A DNA stretch of 64,000 nucleotides from positions 178,156 through 242,155 of the forward strand of contig NZ_JNYZ01000021.1 in the NCBI RefSeq assembly GCF_000717335.1. The letters are read 5' to 3'. A program made the translations under genes and the position numbers. Positions 34,867 to 43,523 of this stretch are shown here, piece after piece. The stretch's first letter is position 1. Each line of letters opens with the position of its first letter. The notes beneath the pieces are model-generated. The model had not been told where the DNA came from. It saw only the letters and a list, made by a program, of their open reading frames with translations, and did not search any database. This DNA comes from Amycolatopsis jejuensis. Lineage in GTDB: Bacteria; Actinomycetota; Actinomycetes; Mycobacteriales; Pseudonocardiaceae.

Positions 34867-37851
34867 TCACCAGCGGTAGTCGGACGCGTAACCGTTGCGG
34901 TAGATGATGTACCCGCCCTGGAAATCGCTCCGGAAGCCGCCGCTGATGGAGTATTCGTCCGAGGTCGGCAGGCCAAGGTACGACTTCTCCCAGCCGAGCG
35001 CGGCCCACTTGTTGCGGATCTCGCCCTTCACCAGGTGCGCGCCGGTACCGCCACTCCAGTAGATCGAGGCGTTGCCGGTGAAGTGGTTGTACCGCCCGAT
35101 TCCGTTGGGAGTCGACCATTCGTCGGTCGTCGGGTAGCCGATGCCGCGTTCCCAGCCGTACTGCGCCCACTTCTGCCGGATGTCGCCGCCGATCTGGTGC
35201 GCGCCGGTCGACGGCGTCCAGTAGATCGACGAGTTCCCGGTGAAGTGGTTGTAGCGGCCGACGCCGTCCGGAGTACCCCATTCGTCCGTGGTCGGATACC
35301 CGATGCCGCGTTCCCAGCCCAGCGCGGCCCACTTCTGCCGGATGTCGCCGCCGATCTGGTGCGCCCCGGTGGACGGGGTGAAGTAGATCGAGTGCCCGCC
35401 GGAGAAGTGGTTGTACCGCCCGACGCCGTCCGGGGTGCCGGACTCGTCGGTGACCGGGTAGCCGAGCCCGCGTTCCCAGCCCATGGCCGCCCACTTGTCG
35501 CGGATCAGGCCGTGGATCTCGTGCGCGCCGATGCTTGCGGTCCAGTAGATCGACGCCGTCCGGCTGGCCGGCGTGCCGAGCAGGTGGTTGAACCTGCCGA
35601 CGCCGTCCGGGGTGGCGGTTTCGTCGGTCGTCGGCGGGCCGAACTGCTGGTGGCCGCCGATGGCCAGGTACCGGGCGAGGATGTCGCCGCCGATCTGGTG
35701 CACGCCGGTCTGCGCGGTCCAGTACAGCCTGCCGTTGGCGTAGACGCGGTAATGCACCGGACCGTCGATGACCTCAGGACCTGTTGCGGCGCCTAGGGAA
35801 GCACGCAGCGCGGGCTCGGCGGCATACCGCTGGTCGATCGGCGTGGTGTAGTTCGCGGTGAGCGTGGTGTCGCTGGTGCCGACGGTGATCGACCACGACG
35901 TGGTGGCCGGTCCGTTCTGCCAGCCTGCGAACTTGGACGCGCCGTCGGTACCGAGTGCTGCGGCAGTCACGTCGAAGGTCGCGCCCTCAGTGACCATCGC
36001 GCTGCTCACGCCGCCCTCGCTGGGGATGCTCAACGCGGCCGGTTGCGTGCTGACCAGCGTGAGCCGGTGCTGCCGCGGGTACGCGACGTACGTCTTGCTC
36101 GCCTGCACGCCCGCGCTGTCGGTGACTGTCGCGGTGAACTCCATACGCGAGTCGGTGTGGTCGGTGAACGGCACGGTCAGCGTCGGACCGGTGGCGCCGT
36201 CGGCCGGGTGCACGTGGCAGGCGCCGAGGTCCGGGCAGTGCCGGATGAGCGACGTCCACGTGATCGGCAAGCTGCCGTCTTCGGTGTCGGTTGCGTTGGC
36301 GGACAACGAAACCTGCTCACCGACGGCGTAGTCCTTGTCCGGCGCGGTCAGGGTGAGCACCGGCGAGTGGTTGCCGGGCGCGACCGCGATCGTCGTGGTT
36401 CCCTTGGCGCCCAAGGAATCCGTGACGGTGAGCTTCGCGGTGAACGACGTACCCGTGCCGTATTGGTGACTTGCCTGGACGCCGGTACCGGTGGTGCCGT
36501 CGCCGAAGTCCCACGCGTAGGTGAGCGGGTCGCCATCGACGTCGGAGGAACCGCTGGCGTCGAAGGAAACCGTGCGCGTGTCCGGGTCCGTGGTGGACGT
36601 CGCCTTCGCCACCGGAGCGGAGTTGTTCGTCGAGTAGCTCAGGCGGCGCAGCAGGCCGGAGTTGAGGTCGCTGAACACGATGTCGCCGTTGGGCGCCGCG
36701 GAAATCCGGGTGACGCCGCCGACGCTCGTGAACGGCGCCGGGCTCGTCGGCGCCGGGGTGAGCTTGCCCTGCGCGTCGTACCGCAGGGTCCAGATCTTCT
36801 GGCCCGCGTAGTCACCGAAGAAGTACGCGCCCTGGTAGGCAGCGGGGTACGTGGTCCCGGCGTAGACGATGCCGCCGGTGACGCTGTTGCCCTGCGCCGG
36901 ACCGGTGCCGTGCTGGTAGTCCCAGAGCGGCGGGGTGTTCACCGCGGCGGCGCAGCGCGCGTCGGTGGAGTAACCCGGCGTGAGGTGGTTGCCCTCGTAA
37001 CACGGCCACGCGGCGTTGGCGCCGGGTTGCACGATATCGAGCTCTTCCCAGGTGTACCAGCCGACGTCGCCGACCACCGGCAGGCCGCTCTTCGGGTCGA
37101 GGCTGAAGCGGAACGGGTTGCGGAATCCGCTGGCGAACACCTTGCTGCGGGTGGAATCCGGCGAGGCGGCGTTGTAGTACGGGTTACTCGGCACACCCTT
37201 GCCGTCCTGCGTGAGGTGCAGGATCTTGCCGAACGGCGAGTCGAGGTCCTGCGCGACGAAGGCGACCGGGTTGGTCTTGCCCGCGTCGCCGTTGTCGCCG
37301 ATGGAGTACCACAGCGTGCCGTCCGGCGCCGGGTACACGGTGTCGAGGCCGTGGATGTAGTAGGCGCTGCCGGGCAGCTCGAAGAGGACCTTCTCGCCGG
37401 TGAGCCCGGACGGGTGGCCGGAGCCGTCGAGCTGGACGGTGAACTTGGCGGCCCGCATCACGTAGTTGCCGCCGCCGAGGCTCACCGAACGGTTGAGGTA
37501 GACCTGGTGCGAGGTGGGGTAGTCGGGCGCCAGCGCGATGCTGGTGAGACCCATGTCACCCTGGTTCTCCACGGCGAAGTTCGCGATCCGCACGGGCGCG
37601 CCGGAGCCGTTGGCCGGTACCCAGTTGACGGCGCCGGACTTGCCGAGCGCCAGCACGCTGTCGTCGGGCAGCCAGGCGAAGTCGGTGAACTCGTAGTTCC
37701 CGAGCCCGGTGGGCAGGTCGCGCAGCACGAATCCCGGCGGAAGTGCCGGGGTGTCGGCCGCGGCCGGAGTTGCGGTCGCGGTGACCGCCACCGGGATGAG
37801 CGCGGCCGCGAGTGCGGCCATGAGCAGGGAACGGAGCTTGCGCCAGGCCAT
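34867..37851 (-). CDS. Secreted PQQ-type sugar dehydrogenase with PKD domain and LGFP repeats
   Basis: A secreted multidomain protein of 994 residues. A Sec signal ends near residue 32 (TPAAA). A six-bladed GSDH-type beta-propeller spans about 40-410 (GDMGLTSIALAPDYPTSHQV, SIGDNGDAGKTNPVA). A PKD domain spans 415-500 (DASGSSDVDGDPLTYAWDFG). A beta-rich region extends to about 690, and five or six LGFP repeats (WERGIGYPTTDEWGTPDGVG) fill the C-terminus. LGFP repeats are found on envelope-associated proteins of mycolata and relatives. It probably acts on extracellular sugars; cofactor use is inferred from family. Confidence 0.88.
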   Translation of the reverse strand: MAWRKLRSLLMAALAAALIPVAVTATATPAAADTPALPPGFVLRDLPTGLGNYEFTDFAWLPDDSVLALGKSGAVNWVPANGSGAPVRIANFAVENQGDMGLTSIALAPDYPTSHQVYLNRSVSLGGGNYVMRAAKFTVQLDGSGHPSGLTGEKVLFELPGSAYYIHGLDTVYPAPDGTLWYSIGDNGDAGKTNPVAFVAQDLDSPFGKILHLTQDGKGVPSNPYYNAASPDSTRSKVFASGFRNPFRFSLDPKSGLPVVGDVGWYTWEELDIVQPGANAAWPCYEGNHLTPGYSTDARCAAAVNTPPLWDYQHGTGPAQGNSVTGGIVYAGTTYPAAYQGAYFFGDYAGQKIWTLRYDAQGKLTPAPTSPAPFTSVGGVTRISAAPNGDIVFSDLNSGLLRRLSYSTNNSAPVAKATSTTDPDTRTVSFDASGSSDVDGDPLTYAWDFGDGTTGTGVQASHQYGTGTSFTAKLTVTDSLGAKGTTTIAVAPGNHSPVLTLTAPDKDYAVGEQVSLSANATDTEDGSLPITWTSLIRHCPDLGACHVHPADGATGPTLTVPFTDHTDSRMEFTATVTDSAGVQASKTYVAYPRQHRLTLVSTQPAALSIPSEGGVSSAMVTEGATFDVTAAALGTDGASKFAGWQNGPATTSWSITVGTSDTTLTANYTTPIDQRYAAEPALRASLGAATGPEVIDGPVHYRVYANGRLYWTAQTGVHQIGGDILARYLAIGGHQQFGPPTTDETATPDGVGRFNHLLGTPASRTASIYWTASIGAHEIHGLIRDKWAAMGWERGLGYPVTDESGTPDGVGRYNHFSGGHSIYFTPSTGAHQIGGDIRQKWAALGWERGIGYPTTDEWGTPDGVGRYNHFTGNSSIYWTPSTGAHQIGGDIRQKWAQYGWERGIGYPTTDEWSTPNGIGRYNHFTGNASIYWSGGTGAHLVKGEIRNKWAALGWEKSYLGLPTSDEYSISGGFRSDFQGGYIIYRNGYASDYRW
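35040..35660. repeat. Tandem coding repeats (LGFP units, about 159 bp)
   Basis: The 3' part of the PQQ-type gene contains four to five tandem units of about 53 codons, each encoding IxGDIRxKWAxxGWERGxGYP and GVGRYNHF. The central units are the most alike, indicating recent duplication or gene conversion. Confidence 0.8.
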
Positions 37852-37945
37852 CCAGGCCCCCTTTCTGAGCGACCGTTTATCGCTCGGAAGGGGGACAAGG
37901 TTGCGTCGATCAGGTGAATTTTATCCGACCGTGACCCTCTCTGGG

Positions 37946-38575
37946 TTACGGCACGACCTGGACCACGTCACCGAGGTGGAGGGTGCTGAAGAACTTCGCC
38001 GAGGCCGCCGCGGACAGGTGGATGCAGCCGTGCGAGTACACCTTCAGGCTGCCGGTGTGGAATGCGTCGCCCGGGTAGAAGAAGACCGAGTTCGGCATCG
38101 GCGCGTTGTCGAACTGCTTGCTGTAGTGCATCTTCTCCTTGGACAGCACGTGGAACGTGCCGACCGGGGTCGGGTACCCCTTGCGGCCGGGCAGCATCGG
38201 AACCGGGCCGTAGATCACCTTGCCGCCCTGCAGCAGCCAGGCCTGGTGCGCGGAGAGGTCGACGCAGGCGGCGGTACCGACCGCGGCGGCGGCGTTCGCG
38301 CATGGCACCCCGGCCGGGGCCGGGGGTGGGTCGGCCTTCGGCTTCGGCTTGGGCTTCGGGGTGGTGGTTTTGGTGCTGCTGCTGGTGGTGGGGGTGGGGC
38401 TCGGCGTGCTCGGTGGGCTGCTGCTGGTCGTGCTCGGGGCTGGGGTGGTCGCCGGGACGTTTGCGCCCGCCGCGACGGCGCCGCCACCCGTGACCGGTGC
38501 GGCCCCGCCGCCGGAACACGCCGATAGCCCGAAGGCCGCAGCCACCGCCACGGCACCAACCAGAGACCTCTTCAC
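37946..38575 (-). CDS. L,D-transpeptidase lipoprotein (YkuD domain)
   Basis: A peptidoglycan cross-linking enzyme of 209 residues. The lipobox LSAC has Cys20. A Thr/Pro/Ser and Lys-Pro linker extends to about residue 90. The YkuD domain contains the active-site motif YSHGCIHLS with catalytic Cys184, preceded by GRKGYPTPVGTFHVLSKEK. It makes or edits 3-3 cross-links outside the membrane. It is divergent from a small membrane protein, with two hairpins in the 203-bp gap. Confidence 0.92.
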   Translation of the reverse strand: MKRSLVGAVAVAAAFGLSACSGGGAAPVTGGGAVAAGANVPATTPAPSTTSSSPPSTPSPTPTTSSSTKTTTPKPKPKPKADPPPAPAGVPCANAAAAVGTAACVDLSAHQAWLLQGGKVIYGPVPMLPGRKGYPTPVGTFHVLSKEKMHYSKQFDNAPMPNSVFFYPGDAFHTGSLKVYSHGCIHLSAAASAKFFSTLHLGDVVQVVP

Positions 38576-38778
38576 GATCCGGCACCCCCAGGTCAGGCCG
38601 GGTCGCTCCGGACCCGGTCAACCAGGTAGACGACAGATACCCCCGGGTGGTTGCGGTTCGAAGGTCACGATCCGGCTTCTCCACCTCCGGGTGGAGCCGA
38701 GGTTCCACCCCGGCGCCGAAGAAAACCGCCCGGAACGGCGCGAGTCTGAAAGCCCTACTTCACTCGCGAAGGAACACT

Positions 38779-39288
38779 GTGAACCTCGGCCCGCTCACCA
38801 TCGTCATCTACGTCGCCATCGCGGCTCTCGTCTTCTACCGCGTCGTCTACCGGCAGCTGCGGGGTACGCACCTAACGCGCAAGCGCCTTGTCACGCTGCC
38901 GTTCATCCTGACCGCCGTCGGCGTGTTCTCTGCACTCGGCGTACTGCGCACTGCCTCCGGTACAGAACTCGCGCTGCTGTCGGCCGACGTCGTGCTCCTC
39001 GCGGGGCTGGGCGTGCTACGCAGCGCTTCGTCCACTCTCACCGAGCGCGACGGCACAGCGTTCGTGAAGGGCTCTCCGGCGACACTGTTGCTCTGGCTCA
39101 CGACCATCGGCGTACGCGTCGGCTTCGGGTTCCTCGGTGCTGCGCTCGGTGTCAGCAACGCAGCGACGTCTTCGTCGATCATGCTCACGCTCGGCATCAG
39201 CATCGGCGTGCAGAACGCCTTCACCTACTACCGCATCCAACGGCGAGGTCTGCCGCTGGCGGACCAGGTTCGCGTCGGCGCTAGCTGA
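38779..39288 (+). CDS. Multi-helix membrane protein (DUF1453/CcdC-like appearance)
   Basis: A 169-residue integral membrane protein with about five hydrophobic segments: TIVIYVAIAALVFYRVVY at the start, then VTLPFILTAVGVFSALGVL and LLSADVVLLAGLGVL. The conserved-looking basic loop RQLRGTHLTRKR after helix 1 recalls CcdC/DUF1453 proteins; this is a weak match from memory. GTG 38779 follows GAAGGAAC. It converges on the Ser/Thr kinase gene with an 8-bp overlap. Confidence 0.7.
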   Translation: MNLGPLTIVIYVAIAALVFYRVVYRQLRGTHLTRKRLVTLPFILTAVGVFSALGVLRTASGTELALLSADVVLLAGLGVLRSASSTLTERDGTAFVKGSPATLLLWLTTIGVRVGFGFLGAALGVSNAATSSSIMLTLGISIGVQNAFTYYRIQRRGLPLADQVRVGAS

Positions 39289-40171
39289 GCACGCGACCGA
39301 CCATGCGTGCGTACATCCGCGCGGGACTCGGCACCGACGCTGGGTGCAGAAATCCGGGTAACGGCGGCAAATCCCGGGCGAAGGGCGCGAGGCGCGCGTA
39401 CAGGACTTCGGCACCGGACGGTCTCTTTGAGGGCGCCTTCGCGAGCGTCGCGGCCAGGAGTGCGTTCAGCTCGGCAGGTACGCCATGGACTGTCGGCGGT
39501 GGTTCTTTCACCTGCTTGTCGAAGACTGCGTACGCGGTGGGCCCAGTGAAGACCTGACGCCCGGTGAGCATCTCGTGCAGCACGCAGCCGAGCGCGTACA
39601 GATCGCTTCGCGGCTCCGCTTGTCCGCGCTGGATCTGCTCCGGCGCCATGTACGACGGTGTACCCAACAGCTGTCCGGCACGCGTGAAGCGGGCGACGTT
39701 CGCTTCGCGCAACACTGCGAGACCGAAGTCCAGCACCTTGACGCTGCCGTCCGGACAGAGCATCAGGTTGGCTGGCTTGAGGTCACGGTGACACACCGCG
39801 CGAGCGTGCGCCGCAGCGAGCACAGCAGCCGCCTGGGCCGCAATAGCCGCCGCCCAGGGCACCGGCAGTGGACCGTGCTCGGCAAGCAGGTCAGCGACTG
39901 TCACGCCTTCGACGTACTGCATGACCTGGAACAAGCGATCTTCGTACGTACCGAAGTCGTACAGCGTGGGCGCGCCAGGGTGGTCGAGCGTCGCGAGAAT
40001 CCGCGCTTCGCGCGCGAAGCGTTCTTCGAGCTCTTCGTCGCCACCTGGCAGCCGAAGCAGCTTGATCGCGACGAGCCGGCCGAGGCGTCTGTCGCGGCCG
40101 CGGTGCACCGCACCCATGCCGCCGCGCCCCAGCGGCAGGTCGTCGACCTCGTAGCGGTCCGCGATGAGCAT
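39281..40171 (-). CDS. Soluble Hanks-type Ser/Thr protein kinase
   Basis: A compact kinase of about 296 residues with no membrane helix or sensor domain. It shows glycine loop LGRGGMGAV, catalytic lysine in VAIKLLR, catalytic loop HRDLKPANLML, DFG in KVLDFGLAV, activation segment GTPSYMAPEQ, and DLYALGCVLHEMLTG. All catalytic residues are intact. It follows the N6-methylase gene: ATG 40171 lies 17 nt beyond that stop, and GTG 40183 would lie 5 nt beyond it. Co-transcription with a methylase and a divergent PP2C phosphatase suggests a phosphorylation-controlled DNA modification locus. Confidence 0.9.
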   Translation of the reverse strand: MLIADRYEVDDLPLGRGGMGAVHRGRDRRLGRLVAIKLLRLPGGDEELEERFAREARILATLDHPGAPTLYDFGTYEDRLFQVMQYVEGVTVADLLAEHGPLPVPWAAAIAAQAAAVLAAAHARAVCHRDLKPANLMLCPDGSVKVLDFGLAVLREANVARFTRAGQLLGTPSYMAPEQIQRGQAEPRSDLYALGCVLHEMLTGRQVFTGPTAYAVFDKQVKEPPPTVHGVPAELNALLAATLAKAPSKRPSGAEVLYARLAPFARDLPPLPGFLHPASVPSPARMYARMVGRVLS

Positions 40172-40188
40172 GGGCCCCCTCACAGCGC

Positions 40189-41967
40189 TCACCCGCCACC
40201 GGGCTTGAGCCGTCCTTCGGCGAGTGCGGCAAAGCCTAGCCGCACCAGGTCGCGGCCGATTTCTGCGGTTTGCCGGAGTGCCCGGTCGAAGTCCGCGAGT
40301 GCCCGGAAGGTTTCGCCGTACGCCCGCTGCGTCCCGAGCGAATACCGCGGCACCTTGAGCCGGCGCGCATCGATCCGGGTCGACGCGCTGTGCACCGGAA
40401 AGTCCGCCGCGCGCAGGCACCCGGCGAGAAACTGCGGGTCGAGCAGCTCCGGATCGACGCGGTAGCGGGAAAGCGCGGGCCCGAGCCGTACCCCTGGTCC
40501 ACTGTGGACGATCACGGCGCCGGTCACGGACGCGACCACGTCCTGCTCCTGCGCGAAAACCGCCGCCGGATCAGGAGCGGCACAACCGGTCGGCGGACCA
40601 CCGATCAGCACGTCGTCGGTGGTCAGAAGGGGTTCGTCCCCGTCGGCCGTCCGCGGCGGCGCGTGCATGATCTGCAGCGCGCCGGCTTTCACCAGCTCGC
40701 CGACGGTGGTGTACGCCGGTTCTGCGGCCGCGGGTTCCAGCTTTGGCAGCTCGAACGCGATCCGGCGGAAAAGCTGTTGCGCCTGAAGGAATTCCTGCCC
40801 AGGGTCAGTGATGCGGCGCCGTCCCGCGGGCGTGAGGTCGACGTCGTCGTCGAGCAGGTCGATGATGCGTTCGCCGGACTCGGGATCGTCGAGGTAGTCG
40901 CGCCACACCTGCTCGACGGCGTCCGCAGTGGTGTCGGCAATGAGCACCGTCGCCGGGGACCGCTGGCCGGGTTCGGGCCGGGTGAGCAGCCAGAGGTCGG
41001 TGCCCGGGGTGAGCGTGCACACCGCACGCAGCGCGCCGGAGCGAAGCAGGTTGGCCCGGATGCGTTTCCCGCTACGCCGGCCGGCCGCGGCGCCAGGCAT
41101 CAGCACCGCCACCGCGCCGCCGGGCTTGACCTGCGCCAGGCAATGCTGTATCCACGCCAGCTCCGACTCCCCCCGCGGCGGCAGGCCGTACTCCCACCGC
41201 GCATCGCCGACGAGCTCCTCGTGCCCCCAGCCACGCTCATTGAACGGCGGATCGCACAACACGACGTCGGCCTTCTTGGCCGCGAAAGCGTTGTCCCGCA
41301 ACGCATCCGCCGGGTACACCTCGGTGTCCGCGCCATGCAGCCGCAACCGGATCCCGGCAATGCGCGCCGTGTCCGGGTCGACGTCCTGCCCCCACGCACT
41401 CGCCGCCTCCGCAGCAAGCAACAACGACCCGAACCCACACGCCGGGTCGAGCACGGTGGTCCCCTTCGCACCGGTGAGCCGCACCATCAGGTCGGCAAAC
41501 ACCGGCGGGGTCGTGGACAACCGGCGGGCATGGGCCTCGAAATACCGGTCGCAGAGCTGCTCGAACGTCGCCGCCGCGCCGTCGTTCACCGCCAGCCGGG
41601 TGAGCAGGGTGAGCAACTCCGGATCGTCGAGGCCGGTGAGATCAGCGAGAAAGTCCCCGGCAGCCGCGAGCCGAGCCCCGAGCCCGAGGTCGTCACCGAG
41701 CGCGCGCAGCCGCTGCCAAGCCAGGTCGATCGGCGCCAGCTCGAACGGCCGCCCCCGGCCGCGCAACCACGCCTGGACGTCGGCGAGGGAGAACAGCGGA
41801 CTGGACGCAGTCCCGCCGACAGGCCGCGGAAAGTCGTCGTGCCGCCGGCGCCAGTTGCTCACGGCAGCCCGGCGCACCCCCGCAAGCCGCGCAATGTCCG
41901 CCGCGGTGACGGTGGCTTCGCGAACGCTGTCCGGGGCCGTGGTTGTCGCGTTGGGCTTCCGACTCAC
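40189..41967 (-). CDS. N6-adenine DNA methylase with N-terminal HTH and C-terminal specificity-like region
   Basis: A protein of about 592 residues. A MerR-like HTH lies near 20-70 (TAADIARLAGVRRAAVSNW). The N6_Mtase core has motif I VLDPACGFGSLLLAAEA and motif IV CDPPF, a permitted DPPF form. The C-terminal 170 residues resemble a type I specificity half: a target-recognition-like segment ending LKVPRYSLGTQRAYGETFRA, then a helix. No restriction subunit or helicase is nearby. GTG 41967 is favoured because it overlaps an upstream ORF stop as GTGA; the frame stays open to ATG 42072. Confidence 0.85.
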   Translation of the reverse strand: MSRKPNATTTAPDSVREATVTAADIARLAGVRRAAVSNWRRRHDDFPRPVGGTASSPLFSLADVQAWLRGRGRPFELAPIDLAWQRLRALGDDLGLGARLAAAGDFLADLTGLDDPELLTLLTRLAVNDGAAATFEQLCDRYFEAHARRLSTTPPVFADLMVRLTGAKGTTVLDPACGFGSLLLAAEAASAWGQDVDPDTARIAGIRLRLHGADTEVYPADALRDNAFAAKKADVVLCDPPFNERGWGHEELVGDARWEYGLPPRGESELAWIQHCLAQVKPGGAVAVLMPGAAAGRRSGKRIRANLLRSGALRAVCTLTPGTDLWLLTRPEPGQRSPATVLIADTTADAVEQVWRDYLDDPESGERIIDLLDDDVDLTPAGRRRITDPGQEFLQAQQLFRRIAFELPKLEPAAAEPAYTTVGELVKAGALQIMHAPPRTADGDEPLLTTDDVLIGGPPTGCAAPDPAAVFAQEQDVVASVTGAVIVHSGPGVRLGPALSRYRVDPELLDPQFLAGCLRAADFPVHSASTRIDARRLKVPRYSLGTQRAYGETFRALADFDRALRQTAEIGRDLVRLGFAALAEGRLKPGGG

Positions 41968-42344
41968 GGGATCAGCCTCACTCGCCGTCCAACTCTCGGG
42001 GAGCTCGACCGCTTTCGCACGCTTCTCCCGGCCAGCGGGGCCACGCCGCTCTGCTCTGCTACTGCATCGCACCCTGCAGCGGGGCGCCCTTGGCCTGCGG
42101 TGCTCTTCGCTCCACGGACCGGGTACTGCTTCGCCTCGCCGCGCACCGTGTGCTGCCTGACCGCGCCGCGCAACGCCACTCGGCTGGCCTCCCCACGCAC
42201 TGTGGCCGGACTAGCCGCCACGATCCCCCCAGCACGCTTCCCCCTGGCCACACTCCTCGACCCGCGCACCTTCTCCGGGCTCGCCGCAGCCTCCCGCTCC
42301 CCCTCCGTACTCTCGGCTGTACTCACCGCCGCGTCGTCTGCCAT
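41964..42344 (-). CDS. Possible small basic ORF translationally coupled to the N6-methylase
   Basis: An open frame of 126 codons begins MADDAAVSTAESTEGER and ends with a TGA overlapping the methylase GTG as GTGA. The product is Ala/Arg/Gly-rich, basic and low in complexity, with VRGE and VRGAK-like segments; no domain is recognised. It could be a real partner, or an N-terminal extension of the methylase separated by a frameshift. Codon choice is less biased than in its neighbours. It is divergent from the PP2C gene. Confidence 0.4.
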   Translation of the reverse strand: MADDAAVSTAESTEGEREAAASPEKVRGSRSVARGKRAGGIVAASPATVRGEASRVALRGAVRQHTVRGEAKQYPVRGAKSTAGQGRPAAGCDAVAEQSGVAPLAGRSVRKRSSSPRVGRRVRLIP

Positions 42345-42388
42345 GTCCAGCACGATAGCCGATGACCACGGTTTCCATCGTTTCGCTT

Positions 42389-42403
42389 GTTAACTCAGTC
42401 AAC
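42389..42403. promoter_or_regulatory. Imperfect palindrome in the methylase/PP2C divergent promoter
   Basis: GTTAACT-C-AGTCAAC, 6 of 7 arm pairs matching, lies in the short AT-richer gap between the divergent methylase operon and phosphatase gene. It is a candidate operator by position. Confidence 0.35.
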
Positions 42404-42422
42404 CAATGGTTTCATGGTGGGC

Positions 42423-43172
42423 ATGGTCACCGAGCAGACCCGGTTCACCCTGCGTTACTCCGCGGGCTCCGATCCAGGGCGACGACGCAGTATCAACGAG
42501 GATTCCGTGTACGCCAGCGGGCGGCTGCTCGTCGTGGCCGACGGGATCGGCGGGCAGCCACACGGAGAAGTGGCGAGCGCGACGGCCGTCAGCGTATTGG
42601 CCTCGCTGGACTCGGAACTGCGCACGCTCGACCTCACCTCGCTCGACCTGCCGCCCCTCCTGGCCGACGGCGTCCGGCGAATCGGCGACCGTCTCGCCGA
42701 GGTGGCCGAGCAAACTCCCGCAACGCAAGGCATGGGAACCACGCTCACCACCCTCCTCTTCGACGGCACCCGCTTCGCCGCGGCGCACGTCGGGGATTCG
42801 CGGGGCTACGTCCTCCGCGCCGGCGAGCTGCAGCGCATCACCCGCGACCACACCCTGGTCCAAGCGCTGGTCGAAGACGGCCGCATCACCGCCGAAGACG
42901 CAGTCGACCACCCACGTCGCTCACTGCTGATGAAGGCGCTCCTGAGCACCGGCTCGGCGGAGCCGGACGTATGGGAATTCACCCCCGAACCAGACGACCG
43001 CTACCTGCTCTGCTCCGACGGCCTCACCGCCGGAGCCACCGAACCGGCCATCCGCGACGTACTGGCCGAAGGCACCCCGGAGGAAGTCGTCCCGCGCCTG
43101 ATCGACCTGGCCAACGAAGGCGGAGGCCCGGACAACATCACCATCGTGGTCGCGGACGTGATCCCCGCCTGA
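42423..43172 (+). CDS. PP2C-family Ser/Thr protein phosphatase
   Basis: A metal-dependent phosphatase of about 249 residues. The motifs are complete: RSINEDSVYASGRLLVVADG (metal Asp), GMGTTLTTLLFDG, HVGDSRGYVLRAG, and GGPDNITIVVADV at the C-terminus. There is no membrane anchor, so it is cytoplasmic. ATG 42423 or ATG 42414 may start it; longer starts extend into the promoter. It is divergent from a methylase/kinase operon and is the natural counter-enzyme of that kinase. Confidence 0.9.
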   Translation: MVTEQTRFTLRYSAGSDPGRRRSINEDSVYASGRLLVVADGIGGQPHGEVASATAVSVLASLDSELRTLDLTSLDLPPLLADGVRRIGDRLAEVAEQTPATQGMGTTLTTLLFDGTRFAAAHVGDSRGYVLRAGELQRITRDHTLVQALVEDGRITAEDAVDHPRRSLLMKALLSTGSAEPDVWEFTPEPDDRYLLCSDGLTAGATEPAIRDVLAEGTPEEVVPRLIDLANEGGGPDNITIVVADVIPA

Positions 43173-43211
43173 CCCGCCTCGTCCCGGCCAACTGGAGCGG
43201 CCCGGCTCGCC

Positions 43212-43318
43212 GCGCTTGAGCCGCCGGGGGTCGGCGGAGCGTGAGAGATGGTCCGACTCGAGGATCGCCAGCCTCGCGCTTGAGCCTCCGGGGTCGACGG
43301 AGCGCGATAGATGGCCCG
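43212..43318. repeat. Two diverged 44-bp direct repeats downstream of the PP2C gene
   Basis: GCGCTTGAGCCGCCGGGGGT... at 43212-43255 and GCGCTTGAGCCTCCGGGGTC... at 43276-43318 match at most positions. The first contains a hairpin, CCGCCG/CGGCGG. No coding potential is convincing in 43173-43438. Confidence 0.65.
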
Positions 43319-43438
43319 GCCGCCACCCGCCCAAGCCGAAGCAACCAGCGAAGCCCCCCTCCAGTCCGGCCGCCAGGCCCCGTCCGCAGGTCGGACCACC
43401 TGCGGAACCCGGCCACCCCATCCGGTATTCTTCCCCAC

Positions 43439-43523
43439 GGAGGATTGGCCGAGCGGCCTAAGGCGCACGCTTGGAAAGCGTGTTGGGTTCACGCCCTCGC
43501 AGGTTCGAATCCTGTATCCTCCG
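43439..43523 (+). tRNA. tRNA-Ser (anticodon GGA)
   Basis: A class II tRNA. The acceptor stem is GGAGGAT/ATCCTCC with discriminator G43523. The anticodon stem-loop is CACGC-TTGGAAA-GCGTG with GGA at 43473-43475. A long variable arm and GGTTCGAATCC T-arm are present. CCA is not encoded. The 3' end lies within one copy of a direct repeat bounding a small insert. Confidence 0.96.

Noticed and set aside
41943..42365. Plus-strand 140-codon ORF overlapping the methylase 5' end
   Set aside because: Ser/Arg/His/Leu-rich antisense translation with no start context; the minus-strand frame coupled by GTGA is the better candidate.
39281..43172. Complete Pgl or BREX defence system
   Set aside because: No PglY-type ATPase, PglZ-type alkaline phosphatase, BrxC/BrxL or restriction component is encoded nearby; only a resemblance in parts is claimed.
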